64,000 bases of DNA from Methanomicrobium mobile BP (GTDB lineage: Archaea; Halobacteriota; Methanomicrobia; Methanomicrobiales; Methanomicrobiaceae): NCBI RefSeq assembly GCF_000711215.1, contig NZ_JOMF01000008.1, forward strand, positions 91,559 through 155,558, written 5' to 3'. A model generated the notes under the pieces. It worked only from the letters and a program-made list of their open reading frames with translations, ran no database searches and had not been told where the DNA came from. The stretch's first letter is position 1; every line of letters starts with the position of its first letter. Positions 1 through 8,727 of this stretch are shown piece after piece. Both the position numbers and the translations under genes were made by a program.

Positions 1-1934
1 ATCGTCTTTCGCGAATCATCCATGAGATCGGTCAGAATATCGCTCAGAATCTCGGTGCCTATCCTCTTTCCGAGCACGAGCGGGACGCTTCGCACCGCAA
101 ACGTGTCTTTGCCGAACTCTTCGATGACAAAACCCTCCTCCTCGAGAAATGCCCTGTTCGCCATGAGTACCTCGGCTTCCCGGGGTTTGAGGGTGATTAC
201 CGACGGCACCAGAAGTTCCTGCGAGTTCTTCTTCGAGTTCCGTATCTTTGAGACCTTATCGTAAAGGATTCTCTCGTGAGCGGCATGCTGGTCGACGATA
301 ACAAGCTCGTCGCCGTCCTGATTTTTCATTCTGGCGATGATATACGCGTCGTCGTACTGACCGACCACCTCCATCGGAGGAAGCATTATCTTATCGGAAT
401 CGCTGTAATCGAAGTTCTCGGTCAGTCTGAGCTGGCTGTCCGTTGTGCTGAACTGCGGATGATACCCCGCAACGCCATCATCCGAGCGCAATCCCTCCGA
501 ACTGAAAAGCGCCTTTACGGATGACTCCATATCCGACAGCGAACCGGTGACGCCGCCGTTGCCCGCGGATTCCGTACCGCTGTCGCTGCAGAATAATCTG
601 TTTGTATTCGGATTCGTGTTTTTATTGGAATTATCGGAATTCGGATACGTATTCGTATTCGTATACGTATTCTGATACGCATTCGGATCAGTATAGGAAT
701 GCGAAACCGCATCCGCCGCTCCCGCTCCCGAGAACAGGGATGTCTGTGCGGTCTCCGATCCCGCAGGGGCGGTTTCCGCATGGATATTTCCGCTCTCAAG
801 GGCCTCGCGGACGGCGGCGACAATCTCCTCGCTTATCTCTTTCTCGCGCGAAAGCCTGACCTCGCGTTTTGCCGGATGAACGTTGACATCCACGATGCCG
901 CTGTCTATCGTAATATTCAGGAACGCCGCCGGATACCTGTCCTTCGGCAGAAGCGTGCCGTAACCGCGTTTGACCGCACGGACAATCGCCTGGGAAGTGA
1001 CCGGACGCTTATTGATTGAGATGATAATCTGCTTCGATATCGGATAATTGACGGTCTGAATCGAGCAGAGCCCGTCGATCTTCATGAAGACGCCTGCCGA
1101 CTTCACCTTGCACATGTCGTCCGTTATCCCCCTGCCGTATATGTATGAAGCGGTCTCGAGAAGAGAATCCGTCTTTATTGTCGAGAGTTTCTCTTTTCCG
1201 TTATGGGTGAGGCTGAAAGAGATATCGGGGTTTGCAAGGGCGGCATTCTCGACGACCGAGTAGATATGACTGAACTCGGTCTGCCGCGACTTCAGGAATT
1301 TCTTCCTTGCCGGCGTATTGAAAAAGAGATTCTCGACGAGAACCGTGGTGCCTGCGGGCGCTCCGATATCGCTGACTTCGAGAATATCGCCGCCCTGCAC
1401 CACAATCTTTGTTCCCGCGACGATGCCGCCAGCATTGCCGTCATCGCCCTCATCGCCGTAACCGCCGTTATCGCCGCCATCCCCGTGCCCTGAACGTCCT
1501 GTGCGTCCGAATCCCGTCTCCTTTTCTTTTGTGATCAGCGTAAACTTTGATACGCCCGCTATGCTTGCCAGAGCCTCGCCCCTAAATCCGAGCGTGTGAA
1601 TCGAGAACAGGTCGGATGCATTCGTTATCTTGCTTGTCGCATGCCGCAGTATTGCCATCTGTGCGGAATCGCGGTCCATACCGCAGCCGTCATCGATTAC
1701 GCGGATTCTGAAGATGCCCGCGGAGTCCGAGCCGATGTCGACGCTTATCGATTCGGCGCCGGAATCGAGGGAGTTTTCCACGAGTTCCTTTACCACGGAT
1801 GCAGGTCTCTCAATGACTTCTCCGGCGGCGATCTTATTTATGGTCGCCTCATCGAGAAGACGAATCTCGCGCTTCTTCCTGCCCGACGGCGTCTGCGTCG
1901 TCATCCTTGAGAAAGGTTCTCCTTCAAAGTTCAT
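1..1934 (-). CDS. mutL: DNA mismatch repair protein MutL (C-terminus beyond the window)
   Basis: MutL couples MutS mismatch recognition to strand incision. The reading frame starts at ATG 1934, six bases after AGGTGA, and stays open to the window edge (about 644 codons). The GHKL ATPase motifs are clear near the N-terminus: ELVENSLDSGAES, DDGCGMD and TLGFRGEAL. The C-terminal endonuclease motif reads DQHAAHERILYDK (Asp at about residue 548). The usual final Glu of DQHA-x2-E-x4-E is Asp here. There are two low-complexity stretches: a Gly/Asp-rich one at about residue 145-170 (DNA about 1430-1500), inside the ATPase domain, and a Tyr/Asn/Thr-rich linker at about residue 420-445 (DNA 600-671) with a 6-bp DNA period. 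The last codons in the window (LMDDSRKD) lie just before the usual C-terminal zinc site. mutS is 65 bp upstream on the same strand, so the two are probably cotranscribed. Confidence 0.95.
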   Translation of the reverse strand, partial: MNFEGEPFSRMTTQTPSGRKKREIRLLDEATINKIAAGEVIERPASVVKELVENSLDSGAESISVDIGSDSAGIFRIRVIDDGCGMDRDSAQMAILRHATSKITNASDLFSIHTLGFRGEALASIAGVSKFTLITKEKETGFGRTGRSGHGDGGDNGGYGDEGDDGNAGGIVAGTKIVVQGGDILEVSDIGAPAGTTVLVENLFFNTPARKKFLKSRQTEFSHIYSVVENAALANPDISFSLTHNGKEKLSTIKTDSLLETASYIYGRGITDDMCKVKSAGVFMKIDGLCSIQTVNYPISKQIIISINKRPVTSQAIVRAVKRGYGTLLPKDRYPAAFLNITIDSGIVDVNVHPAKREVRLSREKEISEEIVAAVREALESGNIHAETAPAGSETAQTSLFSGAGAADAVSHSYTDPNAYQNTYTNTNTYPNSDNSNKNTNPNTNRLFCSDSGTESAGNGGVTGSLSDMESSVKALFSSEGLRSDDGVAGYHPQFSTTDSQLRLTENFDYSDSDKIMLPPMEVVGQYDDAYIIARMKNQDGDELVIVDQHAAHERILYDKVSKIRNSKKNSQELLVPSVITLKPREAEVLMANRAFLEEEGFVIEEFGKDTFAVRSVPLVLGKRIGTEILSDILTDLMDDSRKT

Positions 1935-1999
1935 GTTTCACCTGCAATTTCACCTGCAATACCGCAAAAGCATCATTGAGAATAAATTTTGACAATAAA

Positions 2000-4810
2000 T
2001 TACGGTTTATTTTCATCGTTTCGTGCATCGTTCACAAGTTCGTAGAGGAACGCAAGCGCATCCCTCGGCGTCATGGAATCGGGATCGGAGTTGAGCAGTT
2101 TCTTTACCACGGGGTTGTCGCGTCTGGGTGCCGAGACCGGCGCGGGCGTATCTATCAGAAGCATCTGCGTGAACCGCGGCGATCTTCCCTTTTTATCGGT
2201 CGACGGGTCGAACTGCCTGTCCATCTCCTCTTTAAGTATCTGTTCGGAACGTCCAATAACTTTGTCAGGTATGCCGGCAAGCTTCGCGACATGGATACCG
2301 TAACTCTTGTCGGTCGCACCCGGAATCAGCTTTCTCAGGAAAGCGATATCGTTTCCCGTCTCTTTAACGGCGAAATGGTAGTTTCTGACGCGTTTAAGGT
2401 CGGCTTCGATATCGACCATCTCATGGAAATGTGTGGCAAAGAGCGTTCGCGGACCCTCGCCGCCTTTGCCGTGCAGGAACTCCAGAACCGCCTTTGCAAT
2501 GGAATATCCGTCAAGCGTGCTTGTTCCGCGCCCGATTTCGTCAAGGATGACAAGACTGCGGTCCGTGACATTGTTCAGGATGTTTGCGAGTTCGAGCATC
2601 TCGACCATGAAGGTGCTCTGTCCGCTGGAGAGGTCGTCGAAGGCGCCGACACGCGTGAATATGCGGTCGACGATTCCGATGACCGCACTCTCGGCAGGCA
2701 CAAAGCAGCCCGCCTGAGCCATTACGGTTATCAGCGCAACCTCGCGCATGTAGGTCGATTTACCCGCCATGTTGGCACCCGTGATTATCAGAATCTGATT
2801 CTCGGATGCGTCTATCTGGGCGTCGTTGGGGACAAAGCCGGCGCTTAAGTTCCTCTCGACGACGGGGTGTCTGCCGCCGCTGATGAGAAGGCGCTTTGAG
2901 TCCTCGATTACGGGGCGGACATAGTTCCTTGAGTGCGAGACGGCGCCGAGCGTCGAATACACGTCAAGGAGACCTATGCACTGCGCCGTTTTCTGAAGAG
3001 TCTCGGTCTCGGACTTTAATTTCAGAATCAGGTCCTGATACAGTTCGTATTCGAGGGCAATGAGTTTCTCCTCGGCATTCGCTATCAGGGATTCCTTCTC
3101 CTGAAGTTCGGGCAGGGTGTAGCGCTCGCCGTTTGCCGTGGTCTGTTTTCGGATGTATTCCTTCGGCACCATCGACATGTTCGACTTGGTGACCTCGATG
3201 AAATACCCGAATACTTTGTTGTAACCGACCTTGAGCGACTTGATGCCGGTTCTCTCACGCTCGGTCTGCTGGAAGTCGGCGATCCAGTCCTTTCCCGAGA
3301 CCGAGATGTAGCGGAGTTCGTCGAGCGACTTGTCGTAGCCTTCGCGGATGACGCCGCCGCCCTTGGCAAGAACGGGCGGATCGTCGGTTATTGCCGATTC
3401 TATGAGTTTTCTGACCGCCTGCATCTCGCTTGTGCCCGCAAGGGCTTTTGCTATGAGTTCGGGAACGGAGTTGTTAATGCCGCCGTTAATGCCGCCCGCA
3501 TCGCCGTCGCAGACCGCGGAAGCCCGTGAAATATCTCCGGTGCCGCACGTATTGATTCCCTGATTGATTCCGAATGCGCCGTGACCGCTGTCGAACGAGA
3601 GTTTGATGAGCGGAATTTTGTCGAGCGAATTTTTAAGTGTTATAAGATCACGCGGTCCCGCATTGCCGTAGGAGATTCTGCCAGCAATCCTCTCGATATC
3701 CGAGAACTTGTCGAGGCATTCGCGCAGTGACGAGCGTATCATCGGGTTTTTGACGAAATACTCAACGGCATCAAGTCTTTTCTCGATCTCGGTCCTGTTT
3801 ATCAGCGGCGCCGTTACGTATTTCCTGAGGATACGCATTCCCATCGCGGTCTTTGTCGCGTTCAGGGTGCCGAAAAGCGAGGTGTCCGTGCCTTTCGAGC
3901 GTATGTTCTCGAGGACTTCGAGATTTCTGAGCGTGATTGCGTCAAGGATCATGCTCCCCGACGGCAGTCTCGTCGAGAGACCGCGGACATGGCTCAGGTC
4001 GCTCATCTGCGTCTCGCAGGCATAGGCAAGGCATGCACCCGCGGCTCGGATTGATGATTCCATGCCGATACATCCGTATCCTTCGAGGGAGGAGACGCCG
4101 AAATGCTTCTTCAGATATTCGCTTGCGGTATCGTAGTCGAATGCGGATTCCCTGTATGGCGTCACGAGTATTCCGCGGTTTTTCAGGTTTTCTGCAAGTG
4201 CGGGGTTTATCGGGCTTTGAACCACGCACTCCGCCGGCATGTACTTGGCAATATCGGAGTTTAAGTCCGCAAATGCGTTGCCGCTTCCGACCTCGGCAGC
4301 GGAATTCGTCTTTCCCGCGCCGCCGCCGGCATTCGAGGACGAGATGAAAAATTCGCCGGTGGATATGTCAAGGAACGCCGTTCCGTACTCGGATCTCTTC
4401 TTGTCGTAGAATATCGACATCAGATACGAGGGTCCCGATGTGTTGAACATTCCGGCGTCCATCATGGTGCCGGGCGTGATTATTCGCACGACGTCGCGTT
4501 TTACAATTCCTTTTGCCTTTTTAGGATCTTCAATCTGGTCGCAGACCGCCACCCTGTAGCCTTTTCTGACAAGACGGGAGATATACATCTCTCCGGCGTG
4601 AATAGGCACGCCTGCAAGCGGCATTTTTTCGCCGTCGGCATCTCTGCCGCGTGATGTGAGTGTTATCTCCAGTTCTCTTGAAACAACCTCGGCATCTTCC
4701 CCAAATGTCTCGTAGAAATCCCCCATCTGGAAAAAGAGCACAGTTCCGGGATATCTGCGCTTCATCTCATAAAATTGAAGCATTGCCGGAGTCGGACCTT
4801 CTTTGCTCAT
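2000..4810 (-). CDS. mutS: DNA mismatch repair protein MutS
   Basis: MutS is the mismatch-binding ATPase. It is full length at 936 residues. The mismatch-wedge motif GDFYE (Phe32, Glu34), Walker A GANMAGKST (about 678-686), Walker B LVILDE (757-758) and the conserved FATHFHE segment are all intact. Unusual for MutS are two Gly/Asn/Ser-rich insertions, at about 158-180 (connector region) and about 408-448 (rich in GIN repeats, before the clamp). Their DNA shows short repeats, so they look like slippage-derived linkers. mutL follows on the same strand. Bacterial-type MutS1/MutL pairs in methanogens are usually taken as old acquisitions from bacteria; that is background knowledge, not seen here. 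The start ATG 4810 follows ACAGG directly; the MSKEGPTPAMLQFYEMK start matches the family. Confidence 0.97.
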   Translation of the reverse strand: MSKEGPTPAMLQFYEMKRRYPGTVLFFQMGDFYETFGEDAEVVSRELEITLTSRGRDADGEKMPLAGVPIHAGEMYISRLVRKGYRVAVCDQIEDPKKAKGIVKRDVVRIITPGTMMDAGMFNTSGPSYLMSIFYDKKRSEYGTAFLDISTGEFFISSSNAGGGAGKTNSAAEVGSGNAFADLNSDIAKYMPAECVVQSPINPALAENLKNRGILVTPYRESAFDYDTASEYLKKHFGVSSLEGYGCIGMESSIRAAGACLAYACETQMSDLSHVRGLSTRLPSGSMILDAITLRNLEVLENIRSKGTDTSLFGTLNATKTAMGMRILRKYVTAPLINRTEIEKRLDAVEYFVKNPMIRSSLRECLDKFSDIERIAGRISYGNAGPRDLITLKNSLDKIPLIKLSFDSGHGAFGINQGINTCGTGDISRASAVCDGDAGGINGGINNSVPELIAKALAGTSEMQAVRKLIESAITDDPPVLAKGGGVIREGYDKSLDELRYISVSGKDWIADFQQTERERTGIKSLKVGYNKVFGYFIEVTKSNMSMVPKEYIRKQTTANGERYTLPELQEKESLIANAEEKLIALEYELYQDLILKLKSETETLQKTAQCIGLLDVYSTLGAVSHSRNYVRPVIEDSKRLLISGGRHPVVERNLSAGFVPNDAQIDASENQILIITGANMAGKSTYMREVALITVMAQAGCFVPAESAVIGIVDRIFTRVGAFDDLSSGQSTFMVEMLELANILNNVTDRSLVILDEIGRGTSTLDGYSIAKAVLEFLHGKGGEGPRTLFATHFHEMVDIEADLKRVRNYHFAVKETGNDIAFLRKLIPGATDKSYGIHVAKLAGIPDKVIGRSEQILKEEMDRQFDPSTDKKGRSPRFTQMLLIDTPAPVSAPRRDNPVVKKLLNSDPDSMTPRDALAFLYELVNDARNDENKP

Positions 4811-4863
4811 CCTGTATTAAGAATTGGTCATGAAAGATATTGATAGTTTTGAGTTTGTTGTAT

Positions 4864-4912
4864 CCCGAAAGATGATCGGAAAAACAATTCAATAGATCCG
4901 AAAGGTGATCCT
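4864..4912. repeat. Two direct repeats upstream of mutS
   Basis: The 13-mer CCGAAAGRTGATC occurs at about 4865-4877 and 4898-4910, differing only at R. The spacing is 33 bp, about three helical turns, and the copies lie 55-100 bp upstream of the mutS start. This looks like a two-site operator, but no regulator is known. Confidence 0.45.
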
Positions 4913-4942
4913 AAAATATGACTGAAATGCCGATCAGATGAA

Positions 4943-4973
4943 CATCGCGTACATATAGCATTATATGGTTTAT
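4943..4973 (-). promoter_or_regulatory. Shared 31-bp upstream element, copy 1 (mutS)
   Basis: Read on the minus strand, the sense strand of mutS, this begins ATAAACC-N4-AATGCTATA and continues to GCGATG. It matches the element at 8728-8758 at 30 of 31 positions. It ends 132 bases before the mutS start codon. The centre (CATATA-N4-TATATG) is partly palindromic. Confidence 0.55.
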
Positions 4974-5580
4974 GGACCCATTGATGATTAGGTAAATACC
5001 ACGTAAAGCGAATTCATTCGGAGAAAAAAGCCCGTAAAGAGGTCATTTGAAAGAAAAAGAAATAGCAGATTGATTATGCCCTATAAGGATATCGAAGAAT
5101 ATTGAATATGGACATTCCAGAAAAAAGGCAAATCGTTTTGTAATTGCCTGAATGCTTTTAATTCGAGAATCTTTCATATATTTAATGCAGACAATCAGCT
5201 CTGTATTACATGCCTCAATACAACTCTTCATTATTCATATTCTCTTAGCTAATGCCCGTTTATTCGTTTTTCGCCGGATCTCTGCCCAATAGGCATGGAT
5301 TCACTTCCGATTCACTTCCGCACCGCACGCCCACGCATTAAATGAGTTTACCCCATATCGTAATGCAGGAAATGTCATACTGAAGTCTACGAAGAAAAAC
5401 TGCGAAGGCATGCAATTAGGACTGGCTGGGTATGCAATCAGGCAGGCATCCGACCGGCTGCCTGAGCTGGAATAATATCCGGCATGACAGCCCACAGCTG
5501 TGAACCCTATGGTGTCATACATCATTTTTTCATTGAGGTCAACAGGGCAGCAGCAGAATTTTGTGGGCAATCGGTTTTTG

Positions 5581-5600
5581 CGCAGAATACATATTCTGCG
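5581..5600. promoter_or_regulatory. Inverted repeat upstream of xerA
   Basis: Perfect 9-bp arms CGCAGAATA and TATTCTGCG are separated by two bases, immediately upstream of the xerA TATA box. It could be an operator for xerA. The short spacer does not match the usual 11-6-11 layout of Xer recombination sites. Confidence 0.5.
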
Positions 5601-5601
5601 T

Positions 5602-5613
5602 AATTATAAAATA
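5602..5613 (+). promoter_or_regulatory. TATA box of xerA
   Basis: AATTATAAAATA lies about 30 bases upstream of ATG 5638. This predicts transcription starting within a few bases of the start codon (near-leaderless mRNA). An in-frame TAA directly upstream of ATG 5638 excludes an earlier start. Confidence 0.55.
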
Positions 5614-5637
5614 CAAGGAGAGATTAACAAATAAACA

Positions 5638-6555
5638 ATGAAAGGGGATTATTTTTCCGAATGGCTGAAAAGGTTCAGCTACCAGCTCAAGATGAGGAAT
5701 TATTCCCAACGTACAATCAAAAGTTACGAGGCGACGATAAAGATCTTCGCCTACTACATGTGGATTGTAAGAAATAAGGGTCAGGACAAACTCTCGGTCT
5801 TCTGGACGGATATTACCAAGGGAAGACTCGATACCGAGATAGATGTTTCAACCGCCCAGATTAATGACTTTCTGATGTTCATTTCGAATGAAAAAGAATA
5901 CAAACCGACGACTCTTCGCCGCTATATTTCATCGTTAAGCTCATTTTACAAGTTTTGTTACACGCAGGAAGCTATCGGCTCAAATCCGATGATAAGCATC
6001 GACCGACCGAAACTGAAGGAAAAAGAGCTCAAATACTTAAAGCACAACCAGGTGATGAAACTCCTTGAATCCATCGAAGATGAGCGCGACAGACTCATAA
6101 TCAGGACGATTTACGCCACCGGCGTCCGAGTATCGGAGCTCTGCGGAATCGACATATCCAATATCGATTTTGAAGACCGCACCATTCGCATTCTCGGAAA
6201 AGGAGGTAAAGTACGGACGGTTTTCGTCGACGAGGAGACACTCTCAGAGATAGATAAGTTCACCGGCGGCAGAATCGACGGTCCGCTGTTCCCCGGTCAG
6301 ATGAATCAACCGATATCGCCGCGAACCGTCCAGTATATCTTCACGAAATACGCTCCGAAAGGGATAACCCCGCATAAAATCCGGCACAGCTACGCGAGCG
6401 AACTGTATAAACGCTCGAAGAATCTGCGTGTCGTTCAGGAAAATCTCGGTCACAGCTCGATTCAGACCACCGAAATTTACCTGCATACCGACGTTGACGA
6501 AAGAAGAGACATATATCAGAAGTATTTCCCGCTGTCAAATCATAAACAGGAATAA
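5638..6555 (+). CDS. xerA: Tyrosine recombinase XerA
   Basis: This is a site-specific recombinase of the integrase family, 305 residues. In archaea, XerA resolves chromosome dimers at dif. The N-terminal SAM-like DNA-binding domain (about 8-115) begins FSYQLKMRNYSQRTIKSYE. The catalytic set is complete: Arg164 (TGVRVSEL), Lys188/191 (GKGGKVR), His246-x2-Arg249 (PHKIRHSYA), His272 (NLGHSS) and Tyr281 (TEIYLH). The length and lack of extra domains fit a chromosomal Xer rather than a phage integrase. It stands alone, with a palindrome and TATA box upstream and a T-run downstream. No element boundaries or attachment repeats were found nearby. Confidence 0.9.
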   Translation: MKGDYFSEWLKRFSYQLKMRNYSQRTIKSYEATIKIFAYYMWIVRNKGQDKLSVFWTDITKGRLDTEIDVSTAQINDFLMFISNEKEYKPTTLRRYISSLSSFYKFCYTQEAIGSNPMISIDRPKLKEKELKYLKHNQVMKLLESIEDERDRLIIRTIYATGVRVSELCGIDISNIDFEDRTIRILGKGGKVRTVFVDEETLSEIDKFTGGRIDGPLFPGQMNQPISPRTVQYIFTKYAPKGITPHKIRHSYASELYKRSKNLRVVQENLGHSSIQTTEIYLHTDVDERRDIYQKYFPLSNHKQE

Positions 6556-6570
6556 ACAATACAAATACAC

Positions 6571-6579
6571 TTTTTTTTT
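6571..6579 (+). terminator. Poly-T tract after xerA
   Basis: Nine consecutive T residues 15 bases after the xerA stop, typical of archaeal intrinsic termination. Confidence 0.5.
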
Positions 6580-6675
6580 CACCCGCGATTTAACACAGTA
6601 AATTACGGTCAAACAGGAACATTTTGAGAAAATGCAACAAATATTGCACCTTTTGGCAAAAACAACACCCAGTCA

Positions 6676-6695
6676 ATAAACCGCGGAATGCTATA
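6676..6695 (+). promoter_or_regulatory. Core of the shared upstream element, copy 3
   Basis: ATAAACC, four other bases, then AATGCTATA, with the same spacing and same orientation to the downstream gene as the mutS and phosphohexomutase copies. The flanks differ. It lies 12 bases upstream of the TATA box of the gene at 6743. Confidence 0.45.
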
Positions 6696-6706
6696 CAGAC
6701 GAAGAC

Positions 6707-6719
6707 AAAATATATATTC
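6707..6719 (+). promoter_or_regulatory. TATA box of the DUF5806-like gene
   Basis: AAAATATATATTC is centred about 30 bases before ATG 6743, predicting a near-leaderless transcript. Confidence 0.55.
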
Positions 6720-6742
6720 TTTTCCTTAAGAAACTATTATGG

Positions 6743-7768
6743 ATGTCAGAAGGGGAAAACGACCAATACAATACCGATACGGGCGATATTCCAAAAGCCG
6801 CGGATTCGGAATATAATAAAGATTCAACCGAATCCGAACCGATAAACGCGGCTGAAAAAACCGCAGACCCACGCGGAACAGGCGGTGACTCGAATACGCC
6901 GGAAATGAATTTAACCGTAAATTCAGCGGAGATTGCCGAAAACACGGAAAGCGCGGGATACGGTGAAACCGGCGAAAACAGTGAAAACAGCGACAATAGT
7001 GAAAATACGGAAAACACTGAAAATACCGGCGAAGCCTCCGAAGAAACCGAATCTGCCGCGACCGAACAGGAGATTCCGCCGCAATACAAGCCGCCGCATG
7101 TCAGAAAACCACTATCCGAAGAGGAACAGGCAAGAATCAACAAATATAAGAAATTCAAGAAGGTAGACGGCGAAACCTACAAACGCGTCAATACCTTCCT
7201 GCGAAAACACACATATATTACAGCCCGCGAATGGGCAATCGCCCGCCTCTGCGCCGATTTCACGACACGCAGCGGTGCGGAAATGACGTTTATCGGCGAA
7301 AACCTGCCGGATCTGGTGCCGTTTATGACCGATACCTATTCGCCGCAGGCAGTCAACCAGGCGCGTGCGTCGTTCAAGAAAAAGGTCAAGAAATCCGGCG
7401 CCTCGTTCTTCTACGGCGCTCTCTGCGGCTTTTTCACCGCCGACGAACTCGACGACATTCTCTACGAATCCAGTGAAGTAGCCAGATTTTTGCTCGAAAT
7501 CGAGGGCACTTCGGTCGATGTCGACGACGAAATCGAGGTCGAAGACAGGATTACCGACGTAATGAGAAACGTCGCCGAGGCGGCTTCAAGGATACGGGCA
7601 CCGAAACTTCTCGTCGATCCTCAAAAGAACGAAAATGAGGACGATTTGGACGACGATGACGACTTTGAAGACGAAGACGGCGATGGTGAGTTCACCGAAA
7701 GCGCCATGGAAGAGATGTCAAAGATTATCGACAGCATTGCGCCCGAAAACACAAACGAAAAGAAATAA
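6743..7768 (+). CDS. Acidic DUF5806-like archaeal protein
   Basis: The protein has 341 residues and no known function. Three parts are visible. Residues about 1-125 are low complexity, rich in Asn, Ser, Thr and Glu (for example NSENSDNSENTENTENTG). Residues about 128-285 are a compact, well-formed domain including KYKKFKKVDGETYKRVN, YITAREWAIARLCADF, GENLPDLVPFMTD and QAVNQARASFKKKVKKSG. This resembles the family I remember as DUF5806 in haloarchaea and methanogens (from memory, not a search). The C-terminal 50 residues are an Asp/Glu run. The mixed basic/acidic domain suggests a soluble intracellular protein, possibly nucleic-acid associated, but that is inference. An overlapping ATG at 6739 is in another frame. 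MobB-MoaE follows after 24 bp. Confidence 0.75.
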   Translation: MSEGENDQYNTDTGDIPKAADSEYNKDSTESEPINAAEKTADPRGTGGDSNTPEMNLTVNSAEIAENTESAGYGETGENSENSDNSENTENTENTGEASEETESAATEQEIPPQYKPPHVRKPLSEEEQARINKYKKFKKVDGETYKRVNTFLRKHTYITAREWAIARLCADFTTRSGAEMTFIGENLPDLVPFMTDTYSPQAVNQARASFKKKVKKSGASFFYGALCGFFTADELDDILYESSEVARFLLEIEGTSVDVDDEIEVEDRITDVMRNVAEAASRIRAPKLLVDPQKNENEDDLDDDDDFEDEDGDGEFTESAMEEMSKIIDSIAPENTNEKK

Positions 7769-7792
7769 TCATAAATTACGGATGGAAGAACA

Positions 7793-8572
7793 ATGAAAAT
7801 AATTCACATCACCGGACATTCGAACTCCGGCAAAACGACCTTTATTCATAAGCTTTTGGACAGGATGTGCAGGGAATATCCGGACAAAATCGGCGTTATC
7901 AAGCACATGGGACACCACTGCTTCGAGCTTGCGCCAGGAAAAGACACGACAACGCATTTTGAACACAACGCTTATGCGGTCGCCGGCATCGATTCTTCGA
8001 AAACGGTCGTTGCGGTTCACAGCGACGAATTTAAAGAGATTCTGGACAGTTTCTGCGATGCCGGGCTTAAATTCACAATAATCGAGGGCTTCAAAGATAT
8101 CGGCTTTTCCAAGATAGTAATGGGCGAACTCGACGCGGAAAACTGTATTCTCAGGAATCCCTCGGTCGATGACGTCATTAATTCGCTTGACAGATTCGAT
8201 GACTACTACACCATGCAGGGCGTTGTAAAAGAGCTTAAATCCGGGGTAAATCTCGATAATGCCGGCGCCGTGCTCTCCTTTAACGGCATTGTCCGCAAGT
8301 GCACGGGCAGCGAAACAACCGAGTATCTGGAGTTTGACAACGGCGAATATATCGACAAATTAATCGCCGAAATCGAGGAAAAAGCCCGTAAAGTGCCGGG
8401 AATAATCGGAGTTAAATTTTACCACACGAAAGGCAGGATATATGCCGGCGGCGACTTGACCTACTTTGCAATCGTCGCCGCACACAGGCAGGAAGCATTT
8501 TCCGCCATGGCGGACGCCATTGACGAATTAAAGGCAAGATTGCACGACGTCGGAAAAGAACTCTCGGCATAA
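7793..8572 (+). CDS. MobB-MoaE fusion: MGD biosynthesis adaptor and molybdopterin synthase large subunit
   Basis: This 259-residue fusion serves molybdenum/tungsten cofactor synthesis, needed for formylmethanofuran and formate dehydrogenases. Residues 1-150 are a MobB-type GTPase with P-loop GHSNSGKT (8-15) and VIKHMGHH. Residues about 155-259 resemble MoaE: GAVLSFNGIVR (Arg168), AAHRQEAF (Arg232) and IDELK (Lys247) are kept. Two usual active-site positions are changed: the HR-x-G motif reads HTKG, and the terminal WKKE/WKRE is VGKE, so the second catalytic Lys is Gly or shifted by one residue. The MoaE half may therefore have altered or reduced activity. MobA, of the same pathway, is encoded at 53286-53885. 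Confidence 0.85.
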   Translation: MKIIHITGHSNSGKTTFIHKLLDRMCREYPDKIGVIKHMGHHCFELAPGKDTTTHFEHNAYAVAGIDSSKTVVAVHSDEFKEILDSFCDAGLKFTIIEGFKDIGFSKIVMGELDAENCILRNPSVDDVINSLDRFDDYYTMQGVVKELKSGVNLDNAGAVLSFNGIVRKCTGSETTEYLEFDNGEYIDKLIAEIEEKARKVPGIIGVKFYHTKGRIYAGGDLTYFAIVAAHRQEAFSAMADAIDELKARLHDVGKELSA

Positions 8573-8586
8573 TCCCAAATTCTGCA

Positions 8587-8616
8587 TTTTTCGTTTTTTC
8601 TCATTTTTTTCTTTTT
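8587..8616 (+). terminator. T-rich terminator after mobB-moaE
   Basis: Four T-runs of 5-7 bases within 30 bp, starting 15 bases after the stop codon. Confidence 0.5.
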
Positions 8617-8727
8617 GAGGGAATTTTCTCATATAACGCTGTTTTTCGCAATCAAAACCCGAATTATTGAATATTTTCAGGAGTAATGGTTCATTTTTCG
8701 GACAAAAAAGACCGCACGTTCAAAATT

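Larger units (their letters stand above)
4811..5637. other. Gene-poor intergenic region between mutS and xerA
   Basis: This 827-bp gap separates divergent mutS (minus) and xerA (plus). Bases 4811-5240 are very AT-rich and hold the mutS upstream elements (direct repeats 4864-4912 and the shared element 4943-4973). Bases about 5250-5580 are visibly richer in GC and contain a minus-strand open frame of 89 codons (5301-5570, TTG start, several Cys) with no recognisable family. It may be a gene relic. No tRNA or transposase was recognised. The right end carries the palindrome and TATA box of xerA. Confidence 0.5.

Noticed and set aside
1907..2848. A 313-codon plus-strand open frame over mutS
   Set aside because: Lies opposite the conserved ATPase part of mutS and has no family features.
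5301..5570. Possible Cys-rich 89-residue protein between mutS and xerA
   Set aside because: TTG start, no ribosome site, no family. Left as part of the intergenic description because the GC level there is gene-like but evidence is too weak.
5581..5600. Inverted repeat considered as the dif site of XerA
   Set aside because: Arms of 9 bp with a 2-bp centre do not fit the usual 11-6-11 layout; reported only as a possible operator.
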